From Bacillus sp. (in: firmicutes) (GTDB lineage: Bacteria > Bacillota > Bacilli > Bacillales > Cytobacillaceae): a stretch of 5,321 nucleotides of DNA. Below, in pieces: positions 1 to 5,321 of this stretch. The position numbers and the translations under genes are program-made. The stretch's first letter is position 1; each line of letters opens with the position of its first letter. Location of the stretch: the NCBI GenBank assembly GCA_003457145.1, contig DMSR01000478.1, positions 1-5,321 of the forward strand, in the 5' to 3' direction. The notes under the pieces were generated by a model that ran no database searches, was not told where the DNA came from, and worked only from the letters and a program-made list of their open reading frames with translations.

Positions 1-269
1 TTGGAACATACAGGGCATATTCCACTTATCGCCTGCATGTTCCCTTTAGGAGTTTGGACAATTATAATCGGCTTCCCAGAGATGAATTTCAGTTCAACCC
101 CTTGCTTTACTTCGTTTTTTATTGAAAGGAAATGCCATTTAATCCCCAGGGCTTGTTGTGCTGCCTTTGAAAGCTTTTCAACATCATCTTCTACCATCGG
201 ATGATAAATAGATTTTAATGTCTTTCCGAGGCTCGAGCTCATTTCTTTCAAGAACTCCATACGTTTCAA
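1..269 (-). CDS. Unrecognised protein, last visible gene of the hydrogenase operon (3' end cut by window edge)
   Basis: I do not recognise this family. About 89 residues are visible. It opens with a Lys/Glu/Met-rich helix-like stretch (LKRMEFLKEMSSSLGK) and a second likely helix (VEDDVEKLSKAAQQALGI). Alternating strand-like segments follow (HFLSIKNEVKQGVELKFI, then KPIIIVQT), and it ends at the edge with GICPVCS, a CxxC that could be half of a zinc or rubredoxin-like site. It is not HypA: it lacks the N-terminal MHE nickel motif. The start chosen is TTG at 269: it overlaps the hyaD stop as TTGA and has GGAGAG at 282-277, seven bases upstream. ATG at 260 is in frame but has no Shine-Dalgarno at proper distance, and ATG at 284 has only a weak one. 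Its coupling to hyaD suggests a role in hydrogenase maturation or assembly; that is inference from position only. Confidence 0.75.
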   Translation of the reverse strand, partial: MKRMEFLKEMSSSLGKTLKSIYHPMVEDDVEKLSKAAQQALGIKWHFLSIKNEVKQGVELKFISGKPIIIVQTPKGNMQAISGICPVCS

Positions 270-754
270 GATGCATCTCTCCATTGCTTTACCTGAACTG
301 CAATATGGTCAGCGAGCTCAGAAAGTTTATCAGCATTGTTGCTGGAAAGCTCAATTCCCAGCTCCAGAGATGTAGGCTGCATGCCGAACATGACAATATT
401 TTCCGGATAGCGTTCCCTCAGCTTAGCAGCAAAAAGTACCTCCTGGAATCCTAATTGATGGATGGACATCTTGATACCATAATATGCTGGGATTTCATCA
501 CCAATGAGCGTTATAATCGATCCACCCTCTTTTCCAGCATTAATGGCATCAATGACTATCAGGTGACTGGAGTCCTCTACTGGACCTAACAGCCTCATTC
601 CATCGGTTGATCCTTCAATTATTTCAATCTCGGCATCTTCCTTGAAGCGTTCCTCAAGCAGCGGAAGAATATGAACGCCAACACCCTCGTCCTGATAGAG
701 GGTGTTGCCGATTCCTAAAATTGTGATTTTCATATCTTTTTGTGGTTTATTCAT
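266..754 (-). CDS. hyaD: [NiFe] hydrogenase maturation endopeptidase, HyaD/HybD/HupD family
   Basis: Cytoplasmic protease that removes the C-terminal tail of the hydrogenase large subunit after nickel insertion. Numbering from the internal Met at 733, the fold starts with MKITILGIGNTLYQDEGVG. The three nickel-contacting residues known from E. coli HybD (Glu16, Asp62, His93) are all present, as Glu16 in QDEG, Asp62 in VIDAIN and His92 in IHQLG. The conserved GSTDGMRLLG segment follows the second strand block. Length is 155 residues from 733 or 162 from 754, normal for the family. I chose ATG 754, which overlaps the hyaC stop by eight bases and has GGTGAT seven bases upstream; ATG 733 has only an A-rich leader and remains possible. 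A longer open frame reaching 862 lies inside hyaC and is not credible. Its substrate, HyaB, is encoded two genes upstream in the same operon. Confidence 0.95.
   Translation of the reverse strand: MNKPQKDMKITILGIGNTLYQDEGVGVHILPLLEERFKEDAEIEIIEGSTDGMRLLGPVEDSSHLIVIDAINAGKEGGSIITLIGDEIPAYYGIKMSIHQLGFQEVLFAAKLRERYPENIVMFGMQPTSLELGIELSSNNADKLSELADHIAVQVKQWRDAS
277..282 (-). promoter_or_regulatory. Ribosome binding site deciding a TTG start
   Basis: GGAGAG on the minus strand lies inside the end of hyaD, seven bases before TTG at 269-267. It is about 16 bases from the next in-frame ATG (260), too far to serve it, so it favours the TTG as the start of the unrecognised downstream gene. Confidence 0.6.
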
Positions 755-1562
755 CATTATCATCACCAATATGCTTCTTCGGCTCTGTTTTATACCCAGT
801 AAATATAGATGACATCGTTCCATTTCGCTGCAGGTAGTCTTCACGGAATGCAAGATAGACATGAATGACTGTAAAGACGATAAATGCCCATGCCACTAAA
901 TGATGGATGGATCTAATTGTGAAGCTGTCCCCGCCAAAAAAAGGGGGCACCAGGAAGTAGAAGATGCTTCCAAAAAAGGATTCTGGCTGCGGTTCAAAAT
1001 ACAGGAAGAATCCCGTAAAAATAATCACGATTGAACCGACACCCATAAAAAGGATATAGCTTAATTGAGCCAGCGGATTATGCCCGATAAAGTGCGGTTT
1101 TTTATGCTTAAGGAACAGATAGAATTTCACTGTTTCCCAAGTCTCCTTCCAAAAGATCAGGCGGAAGGGATGTGAAATCGCATACTTGTTTCCTTTAAAG
1201 ACCCAGTATTGGCGATAAATCATATTGGCGGTGAAAATGAAGGCCGCAAAGAAATGAATATATCGGGCCCAGCCCATCAGGTAAGAGTAATATGCTTCTT
1301 CAGGAATGGTAGCGCCTACAAATGGCTGGCCTATATAAATACCTGTCGCCATCAAGGCAAAAATAGCCAGGAAATTGATCCAGTGCCAGATTCGTACCGG
1401 TAGCTCCCAAACATAAACCTTTACATTTGTTTTATTAATCGGCTCATATTTCGCAGCGCGTTCCGGGAAAAGAGAGGTTTCACTATTTTTCCCAGGTTCA
1501 TGATTTGGTTTGTAATCAGGCAAAATGGGATTCGGATTTTGATTGATATTCAGGTCTGACAT
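747..1562 (-). CDS. hyaC: Ni/Fe-hydrogenase b-type cytochrome subunit
   Basis: Di-heme membrane cytochrome b that anchors the hydrogenase dimer and transfers its electrons to the quinone pool. The 271-residue protein follows E. coli HyaC closely from about residue 48 (VKVYVWELPVRIWHW onward). Four membrane helices are visible at about 61-79, 100-117, 166-188 and 217-239. Candidate heme ligands are His60, His103, His220 or His221 and His234. The loop motif IGHNPLAQ (159-166) and HVYLAFRED (234-242) are family signatures. About 45 hydrophilic, Asn/Pro-rich residues precede the cytochrome domain, an extension absent from E. coli HyaC. The start at 1562 is supported by AGGGGG, which overlaps the hyaB stop, seven bases before the ATG; the gap to hyaB is 11 bases. 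The 3' end overlaps hyaD. Confidence 0.96.
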   Translation of the reverse strand: MSDLNINQNPNPILPDYKPNHEPGKNSETSLFPERAAKYEPINKTNVKVYVWELPVRIWHWINFLAIFALMATGIYIGQPFVGATIPEEAYYSYLMGWARYIHFFAAFIFTANMIYRQYWVFKGNKYAISHPFRLIFWKETWETVKFYLFLKHKKPHFIGHNPLAQLSYILFMGVGSIVIIFTGFFLYFEPQPESFFGSIFYFLVPPFFGGDSFTIRSIHHLVAWAFIVFTVIHVYLAFREDYLQRNGTMSSIFTGYKTEPKKHIGDDNDE

Positions 1563-1573
1563 GATTCAGCCCC

Positions 1574-3292
1574 CTAACCGATCCGTATTTCTGTTGTATT
1601 TTTCGATTCCAAATCTGTGAGGTGTACGGCACACGCAAGACAAGGATCAAATGAATGGATGATACGCAGGATTTCCAATGGCTGCTCCTTATCCAAAAGA
1701 GGCTTACCTTTCAATGCAGCTTCATAAGCACCAATATTTCCATTATGGTCCTTAGGTGAAGCATTCCAAGTCGATGGGACGACTGCCTGGTAATTCTTTG
1801 TCTTGCCATTTTCAATTTCAATCCAGTGTCCAAGCGCGCCTCTTGGAGCCTCCATCCAACCGACTCCTAGGGTTTTCTTCGGCCAGCTTTCAGGTTCCCA
1901 TTTCGTTCGATCAAAAGTTACCTGGTTACCATTTTTAATGTTTTTCAATAATTCATCCATATCGTTTCTCATCCAATTAGAAATCAGCACTGTTTCAAGA
2001 CCTCGGGCAACTGTGCGTCCAAGCGCTGACTGGAGAGCGGTAATCGGCAGCCCAAGTTTCGCCAGTGTCTCATCGACAATATTGACAATTTCTTCTTTTC
2101 CAGCAGCGTACCCCACGATCATTCTTGCCAGAGGCCCCGTTTCCATAGGCTTTTCTTTCCAGCGAGGGGCTTTTAGCCAGCTGTATTTTTCTTCTGTATT
2201 CAATGTTTTATATGGTGCCTTAGGGCCTGTATAGTTCAAGGTAGTCTCACCCGACCAAGGATGCTTCCCGCCTTCGCCCTTTCCATCGTACGTATACCAG
2301 GAATGATCAATAAATTCCTGTACATGGAATGGATCTTTTAAATCGATGTCGTGAATCTCATTCAAATTTCCATCAAGGATGATTCCGCGTGGGAATCTAT
2401 AATTTTTCACATCATAGATGTGCGTTGTTGAAAAGTCTCCATAGCATAGATAGTTGTTCAGACCACCGCCATGTGTCCAATCCTTATAGAAGGATCCAAT
2501 TGCAATCAAGTCTGGAATATAAACCTGATTGACGAATTCCCTGGCTTCATCAATCAGCTGAGAGACATGGGCAAGACGCTCAGCATGGATTCCATTATCG
2601 CTATTGATATCAAGCGGAGTAGCCATACCGCCGACAACATAGTGCGGATGCGGGTTCTTCCCCCCAAAAATAGTATGGATTTTAACAATTTCTTTCTGCC
2701 AATCCAACGCTTCTAGATAATGGGCTACAGCAAGAAGGTTAACCTCTGGAGGAAGCTTGTAGGCCTTATGTCCCCAATAACCGTTGGCGAAAATCCCCAG
2801 TTGTCCGCTTTCAACAATCCGTTTAACCTTGTTCTGGACATCTTTGAAATAACCTGGTGATGACTTTGGCCAGGAGGAGATTGATTGTGCCACTTTTGAA
2901 GTTTCATTGACATCTGCATTTAAGGCACTGACTACATCGACCCAGTCCAGTGCATGTAAGTGGTAAAAGTGGACAATATGGTCATGGACAAACAATGCCT
3001 CATTCATAATATCCCTTATCAAATGGGCATTCCTTGGAATCTTGATATCAAGAGCATCTTCAACTGACCGTATTGATGCCAGGGCGTGTACTGTTGTACA
3101 GACACCGCATATTCTCTGAACATAAGCCCATACATCCCGAGGGTCTCGATCTCTTACGATCAACTCAAGACCTCTGATGGAAGTACCGGAACTGTATGCA
3201 TCTTTGATTACGCCTTTTTCATCGATATCGGCCTCGATTCGGAGATGTCCTTCTATCCTCGTAATCGGGTCTACGACAATCCGTTCACTCAT
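1574..3292 (-). CDS. hyaB: [NiFe] hydrogenase large (catalytic) subunit
   Basis: Holds the NiFe(CN)2CO site that splits H2. The 572-residue protein has the L1 motif RICGVCTTVH (60-69) and the L2 motif DPCLACAVH (549-557), so the nickel ligands are Cys62, Cys65, Cys551 and Cys554. Glu14 in TRIEGH and Arg484 in APRGALGHW, the arginine near the active site, are also present. Long stretches match E. coli HyaB, such as HDHIVHFYHLHALDWVDV and KIHTIFGGKNPHPHY. After His557 come 15 residues (LTDLESKNTTEIRIG), the tail expected to be cut by HyaD. The protein lacks a signal peptide and should be exported piggyback with the small subunit. Its ATG overlaps the hyaA stop as ATGA, with GGTGGAG just upstream inside hyaA, so the two subunits are translationally coupled. 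Confidence 0.98.
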   Translation of the reverse strand: MSERIVVDPITRIEGHLRIEADIDEKGVIKDAYSSGTSIRGLELIVRDRDPRDVWAYVQRICGVCTTVHALASIRSVEDALDIKIPRNAHLIRDIMNEALFVHDHIVHFYHLHALDWVDVVSALNADVNETSKVAQSISSWPKSSPGYFKDVQNKVKRIVESGQLGIFANGYWGHKAYKLPPEVNLLAVAHYLEALDWQKEIVKIHTIFGGKNPHPHYVVGGMATPLDINSDNGIHAERLAHVSQLIDEAREFVNQVYIPDLIAIGSFYKDWTHGGGLNNYLCYGDFSTTHIYDVKNYRFPRGIILDGNLNEIHDIDLKDPFHVQEFIDHSWYTYDGKGEGGKHPWSGETTLNYTGPKAPYKTLNTEEKYSWLKAPRWKEKPMETGPLARMIVGYAAGKEEIVNIVDETLAKLGLPITALQSALGRTVARGLETVLISNWMRNDMDELLKNIKNGNQVTFDRTKWEPESWPKKTLGVGWMEAPRGALGHWIEIENGKTKNYQAVVPSTWNASPKDHNGNIGAYEAALKGKPLLDKEQPLEILRIIHSFDPCLACAVHLTDLESKNTTEIRIG

Positions 3293-4371
3293 TCTTCTCC
3301 ACCCCGTTTGTCATCTAGTTTCTTTTTAACTACAGTTCCTGCAGCATGGACAGCGACTCCGGCTGTCGTGAGAGCAGTTGCTGCCAATCCGATCGTATCA
3401 GGATTAATCGTCGTTTGTGTTCCAGGTATTTTAGCACGGCGGACAAAGAATGGCCCGTTATCCCAGAACCCTTTTTCAGCACAGCCAATACAAGGATTAC
3501 CAGATTGGATTGGGTAGCTGACTCCACCATTCCAGCGCATTTCTGCACAAGAATTGTATGTTGTCGGTCCCTTGCAGCCAACCTTATATAGACAATAGCC
3601 CTGTTTTGCGCCCTCATCATCAAAAGACTCAACAAACAAACCTGCATCAAAGTATGCACGCCTGTTGCACTTATCATGGATCCTGTGCCGATAGAAAGCT
3701 TTAGGCCTGCCTAGATGGTCCAGTTCAGGAAGCTGACCGAATGTAATCATGTGAGCAATTACTCCTGTCATTACCTCGGCAATTGGAGGACAGCCTGGAA
3801 CGAGAATAACCGGTGTATCTTTTACAAAATCTGTAATTGGCATTGCACCTGTTGGGTTTGGTCCAGCAGCCGCGATTCCTCCCCAGGAAGAACAGCTACC
3901 ATAAGCCAGTATTGCTTGAGCCCCCTCAGCCGCTTCTATAAAGGTTTCCTTAGCATCCATACCACCAACGGTCAGAAACGCAGCGTCGCCCGGGATGCTT
4001 CCTTCTACAGCTAGCACATATTTCCCATGGTAATCCTTGATCACCTTCTTCATGGCTTCCTCAACCTGATGACCCGAAGCTGCTGAAAGTACCTCTGAAT
4101 ATTCCAGTGAAATCATTTCAAGCAAAACACTTTCAGCCTTTGGGTGTGTAGACCTTATAAACGATTCCGAACATCCAGTACAGTCTTGAAGCTGAAGCCA
4201 AATCACGGGTATTCGCTCTTTTGTCTCCATTGCTTCAACAACTTGATTGGATTGAGTGAAGTCCAGTCCCATAGTGGCTGCCAGGGCGGTACACATTTTT
4301 ATGAAATCACGTCTTGAAACTCCCCGGTCCAAAGCAGCCTGATAAACGGTCTTGTTAGTCCTTGCGGCCAT
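3289..4371 (-). CDS. hyaA: [NiFe] hydrogenase small (iron-sulfur) subunit with Tat signal
   Basis: Carries the three iron-sulfur clusters that take electrons from the NiFe site to the cytochrome. The N-terminus has a twin-arginine signal, SRRDFIK at 19-25, with probable cleavage after VEA (residue 47). Proximal cluster ligands: Cys64, Cys67, Cys160, Cys194. Distal: His232, Cys235, Cys260, Cys266. Medial: Cys275, Cys294, Cys297, with Pro287 where a fourth cysteine would sit, typical of a 3Fe-4S cluster. A hydrophobic helix at about 326-347 before KKK is the usual C-terminal anchor. The closest family I recall is E. coli HyaA, but Gly66 and Gly165 replace the two extra proximal-cluster cysteines of oxygen-tolerant enzymes. 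ATG 4371 is supported by GGAGGG eight bases upstream. It is the first major gene of the operon and overlaps hyaB by four bases. Confidence 0.98.
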   Translation of the reverse strand: MAARTNKTVYQAALDRGVSRRDFIKMCTALAATMGLDFTQSNQVVEAMETKERIPVIWLQLQDCTGCSESFIRSTHPKAESVLLEMISLEYSEVLSAASGHQVEEAMKKVIKDYHGKYVLAVEGSIPGDAAFLTVGGMDAKETFIEAAEGAQAILAYGSCSSWGGIAAAGPNPTGAMPITDFVKDTPVILVPGCPPIAEVMTGVIAHMITFGQLPELDHLGRPKAFYRHRIHDKCNRRAYFDAGLFVESFDDEGAKQGYCLYKVGCKGPTTYNSCAEMRWNGGVSYPIQSGNPCIGCAEKGFWDNGPFFVRRAKIPGTQTTINPDTIGLAATALTTAGVAVHAAGTVVKKKLDDKRGGEE

Positions 4372-4379
4372 CTCTATAT

Positions 4380-4385
4380 CCCTCC
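4380..4385 (-). promoter_or_regulatory. Strong ribosome binding site of hyaA
   Basis: GGAGGG on the minus strand, inside the purine run GGGGGAGGG and eight bases before the hyaA ATG. It is the strongest Shine-Dalgarno in the window and fixes the hyaA start. Confidence 0.85.
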
Positions 4386-4403
4386 CCCTATAGGTAAAAA
4401 GCT

Positions 4404-4472
4404 TTAGTTATACTTCACAAAAAATGTACCATATCCATAATTAAACAGTCCTTGTTTTTTGAATAAATACAC
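4404..4472 (-). CDS. Possible 22-residue leader ORF upstream of hyaA
   Basis: In the intergenic region, AAGGAG at 4483-4478 is followed five bases later by GTG (4472) and an open frame of 22 codons ending in TAA at 4406-4404. The predicted peptide begins MYLFKKQGLFNYGYG and ends FFVKYN; eight of its 22 residues are aromatic. It stops 32 bases before the hyaA start. An overlapping 19-codon frame from TTG at 4474 uses the same purine run with poorer spacing. I know no family for either. AT-rich noncoding DNA easily yields Phe/Tyr/Lys/Asn codons, so only the Shine-Dalgarno argues for translation. If real, it could be a leader peptide or a small membrane-associated protein. Confidence 0.2.
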   Translation of the reverse strand: MYLFKKQGLFNYGYGTFFVKYN

Positions 4473-4546
4473 AAATACTCCTTAAATGATTTTTTACGTT
4501 GATTTTCTTGTTAAATTGGCATGGCAACAAAAAAACATATTTAAAC

Positions 4547-4582
4547 AAAAAAAAGTTGTCAGATTTGATATCTGACAACTTT
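4547..4582 (-). terminator. Rho-independent terminator of tatC
   Basis: On the minus strand, AAAGTTGTCAGA (4582-4571) pairs perfectly over 12 bases with TCTGACAACTTT (4563-4552) around a seven-base loop, and runs into eight T (4554-4547). It begins six bases after the tatC stop. On the plus strand no T-run follows, so it acts on tatC only. It separates tatC transcription from the hydrogenase operon. Confidence 0.93.
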
Positions 4583-4588
4583 CTTGAA

Positions 4589-5251
4589 CTAGCTATTTTC
4601 CTCTATGTCACTTTCGCCATACTGCTCCTGCCATTCACGTTCTTTCTTCTGCTTTCGCTTATACACTACTTTGGAAAGATTGATGCTGATTTCATATAAA
4701 AGCAACAGCGGAATCGTCACAATAACATCCGACATAAAATCAGGAGGTGAAATGACAACTGAAATAACAATCAGGACAAAGTAAGCGTATTTTCTTATCT
4801 TCACAAGAACATATGGGTTAATGATTCCCAGAGAAGTCAAAAACATCACTACTACCGGCAGTTCGAACAGAACGCCAAATGGTATCGTCATATGCATGAT
4901 AAACTTAAAGTACTTCTCTGCAGTAAAGTTCGTTACCAGCATATCCCCGCTCAATTCAACAAGGAAGTTCAAGACAATCGGGAAAATGACAAAGTAACCG
5001 AATGCTAGACCGACCAAAAAAAGAATGAACAATGCCGGGATATATGAAAGAGAAATTTTCCTTTCAAGCGGTCTTAAAGCTGGCTTTACGAACAGCCAAA
5101 TTTGAGTTGCCAATACCGGAATCGTACCTGCGATCGCAATGATGGTAGCGAGCATAAAGTAAATCCAGACAATGTCGCTCGGACCGAGTACAATTAGTTT
5201 TACATCCAGGTCACGGACGAAAAAATTATAAATTTCCTGAACATAGAAAAA
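4589..5251 (-). CDS. tatC: Sec-independent protein translocase subunit TatC, N-terminus lost at an inverted junction
   Basis: Membrane receptor of the Tat pathway, binding twin-arginine signals such as that of HyaA. About 220 residues are visible, from FFYVQEIYNFFVRDLD to a charged tail ending DIEENS. They cover the first periplasmic loop with VLGPSDIVWIY, a helix with IAIAGTIPVLATQIW, then ALRPLERK, FGYFVIFPIVLNF, the conserved Glu in FGVLFELPVV, and SPPDFMSD. This aligns well with Bacillus TatCd. Family length is about 240-255, so roughly 30-35 residues, including HLEELRxR and most of helix one, are missing on this strand. Upstream of 5251 the frame enters foreign-looking codons and a TAG, because the sequence folds back on itself there. 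ATG 5155 is the first minus-strand ATG but is internal and not the real start. A terminator follows directly. Confidence 0.95.
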   Translation of the reverse strand, partial: FFYVQEIYNFFVRDLDVKLIVLGPSDIVWIYFMLATIIAIAGTIPVLATQIWLFVKPALRPLERKISLSYIPALFILFLVGLAFGYFVIFPIVLNFLVELSGDMLVTNFTAEKYFKFIMHMTIPFGVLFELPVVVMFLTSLGIINPYVLVKIRKYAYFVLIVISVVISPPDFMSDVIVTIPLLLLYEISINLSKVVYKRKQKKEREWQEQYGESDIEENS

Positions 5252-5321
5252 GACTGATTGTGTCGGCTATAGCTTTCCTTATTTTTTTCGGGATCGGCTT
5301 TTTCTATGTTCAGGAAATTTA
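5229..5321. repeat. 24-base perfect inverted repeat with 45-base spacer at the window end
   Basis: The left arm (5229-5252, beginning TAAATTTCCTGAAC) and right arm (5298-5321, ending GTTCAGGAAATTTA) are perfect reverse complements. The right arm is cut by the window edge and may be longer. Both arms are tatC coding sequence, in opposite orientations, which marks a fold-back duplication rather than a terminator or operator. Confidence 0.95.
5254..5321 (+). pseudogene. tatC: Inverted fragment of tatC (helix-one coding sequence on the wrong strand)
   Basis: Read on the plus strand from CTG at 5254, this codes LIVSAIAFLIFFGIGFFYVQ followed by EI, which is TatC helix one running into the same FFYVQEI that starts the visible minus-strand tatC. 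Joining this fragment to the minus-strand gene restores a continuous TatC. The plus-strand frame even continues back across the junction as RKR before LIV, resembling the family's ELRxRLI. It is therefore the missing part of the neighbouring gene in inverted orientation, most likely a fold-back artefact at a contig end rather than a second gene. Confidence 0.85.

Larger units (their letters stand above)
4372..4546 (-). other. Intergenic region expected to hold the hydrogenase promoter
   Basis: AT-rich stretch between the tatC terminator and hyaA. Because the terminator should stop tatC transcription, a promoter for the operon is expected here. I cannot name one firmly. TTGCCA (minus strand, 4529-4524) resembles a -35 but has no good -10 at 16-18 bases. 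TATAAC (4412-4407) resembles a -10 but lacks a convincing -35. A TTGTGA half-site (4420-4415) is reminiscent of Fnr/Crp boxes, but its partner half is missing. Confidence 0.4.

Noticed and set aside
755..862. N-terminal extension of hyaD up to an ATG at 862
   Set aside because: It lies wholly within hyaC coding sequence in another frame, its residues match nothing in the protease family, and a proper ribosome site sits at 767-762 before ATG 754.
1803..2234. Plus-strand open frame opposite hyaB (and similar ones at 3086-3517 and 3715-4014)
   Set aside because: These are antisense shadows of strongly conserved hydrogenase genes, with no ribosome sites or recognisable protein features.
4403..4420. 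Fnr/Crp box upstream of hyaA (TTGTGA on the minus strand)
   Set aside because: Only one half-site fits; the opposite half reads ACTAA where TCACA is expected.
4589..5155. A complete 188-residue TatC starting at ATG 5155
   Set aside because: TatC-like coding continues upstream in frame for about 32 codons (FFYVQEIYNFFVRDLDVK... to IYF), so this Met is internal. The apparent truncation comes from the inverted junction.
5229..5321. Terminator or attachment-site reading of the terminal inverted repeat
   Set aside because: The spacer is 45 bases, there is no T-run after the stem, and both arms and the spacer are tatC coding sequence.

Overview
The window carries one strand of closely packed genes, all read from the minus strand. 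They encode a membrane-bound [NiFe] uptake hydrogenase of the HyaABC type, its maturation protease, a downstream gene I do not recognise, and upstream a twin-arginine translocase subunit, TatC. The moderately AT-rich base composition, strong purine-rich ribosome binding sites, a TTG start, and a TatC resembling the Bacillus TatCd/TatCy proteins all suggest a member of the Bacillaceae or a close relative. Species cannot be named from this window.

Layout, in the direction of transcription (right to left): 5251-4589 is tatC, which lacks its N-terminus. 4582-4547 is its intrinsic terminator. 4588-4372 is the only real intergenic region; it should hold the hydrogenase promoter and contains a possible 22-codon ORF with a good Shine-Dalgarno. 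4371-3289 is the small subunit hyaA. 3292-1574 is the large subunit hyaB. 1562-747 is the cytochrome b subunit hyaC. 754-266 is the maturation endopeptidase hyaD. 269 to the left edge is an unrecognised gene that runs out of the window. From hyaA leftward every junction is a short overlap or an 11-base gap, so the five genes read as one translationally coupled operon.

How they work together (known for the families): HyaD clips the C-terminal tail of HyaB once nickel is in place. HyaA, carrying a twin-arginine signal, takes the folded HyaA-HyaB dimer through the Tat translocase. HyaC anchors the dimer and passes electrons from H2 to quinone. The nearby tatC fits this, although a terminator separates it from the hydrogenase genes. 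The small subunit is HyaA-like overall but has Gly at both positions where oxygen-tolerant enzymes have extra cysteines at the proximal cluster.

The right end is abnormal. The last ~70 bases are an inverted copy of tatC's own coding sequence: a 24-base perfect inverted repeat around a 45-base spacer. Read on the plus strand, the spacer supplies the TatC residues that should precede the minus-strand ones. This is most likely a fold-back chimera at a contig end rather than biology. It truncates tatC and would mislead automatic start calling. I see no RNA genes, mobile elements, CRISPR arrays or clearly new system in the window.
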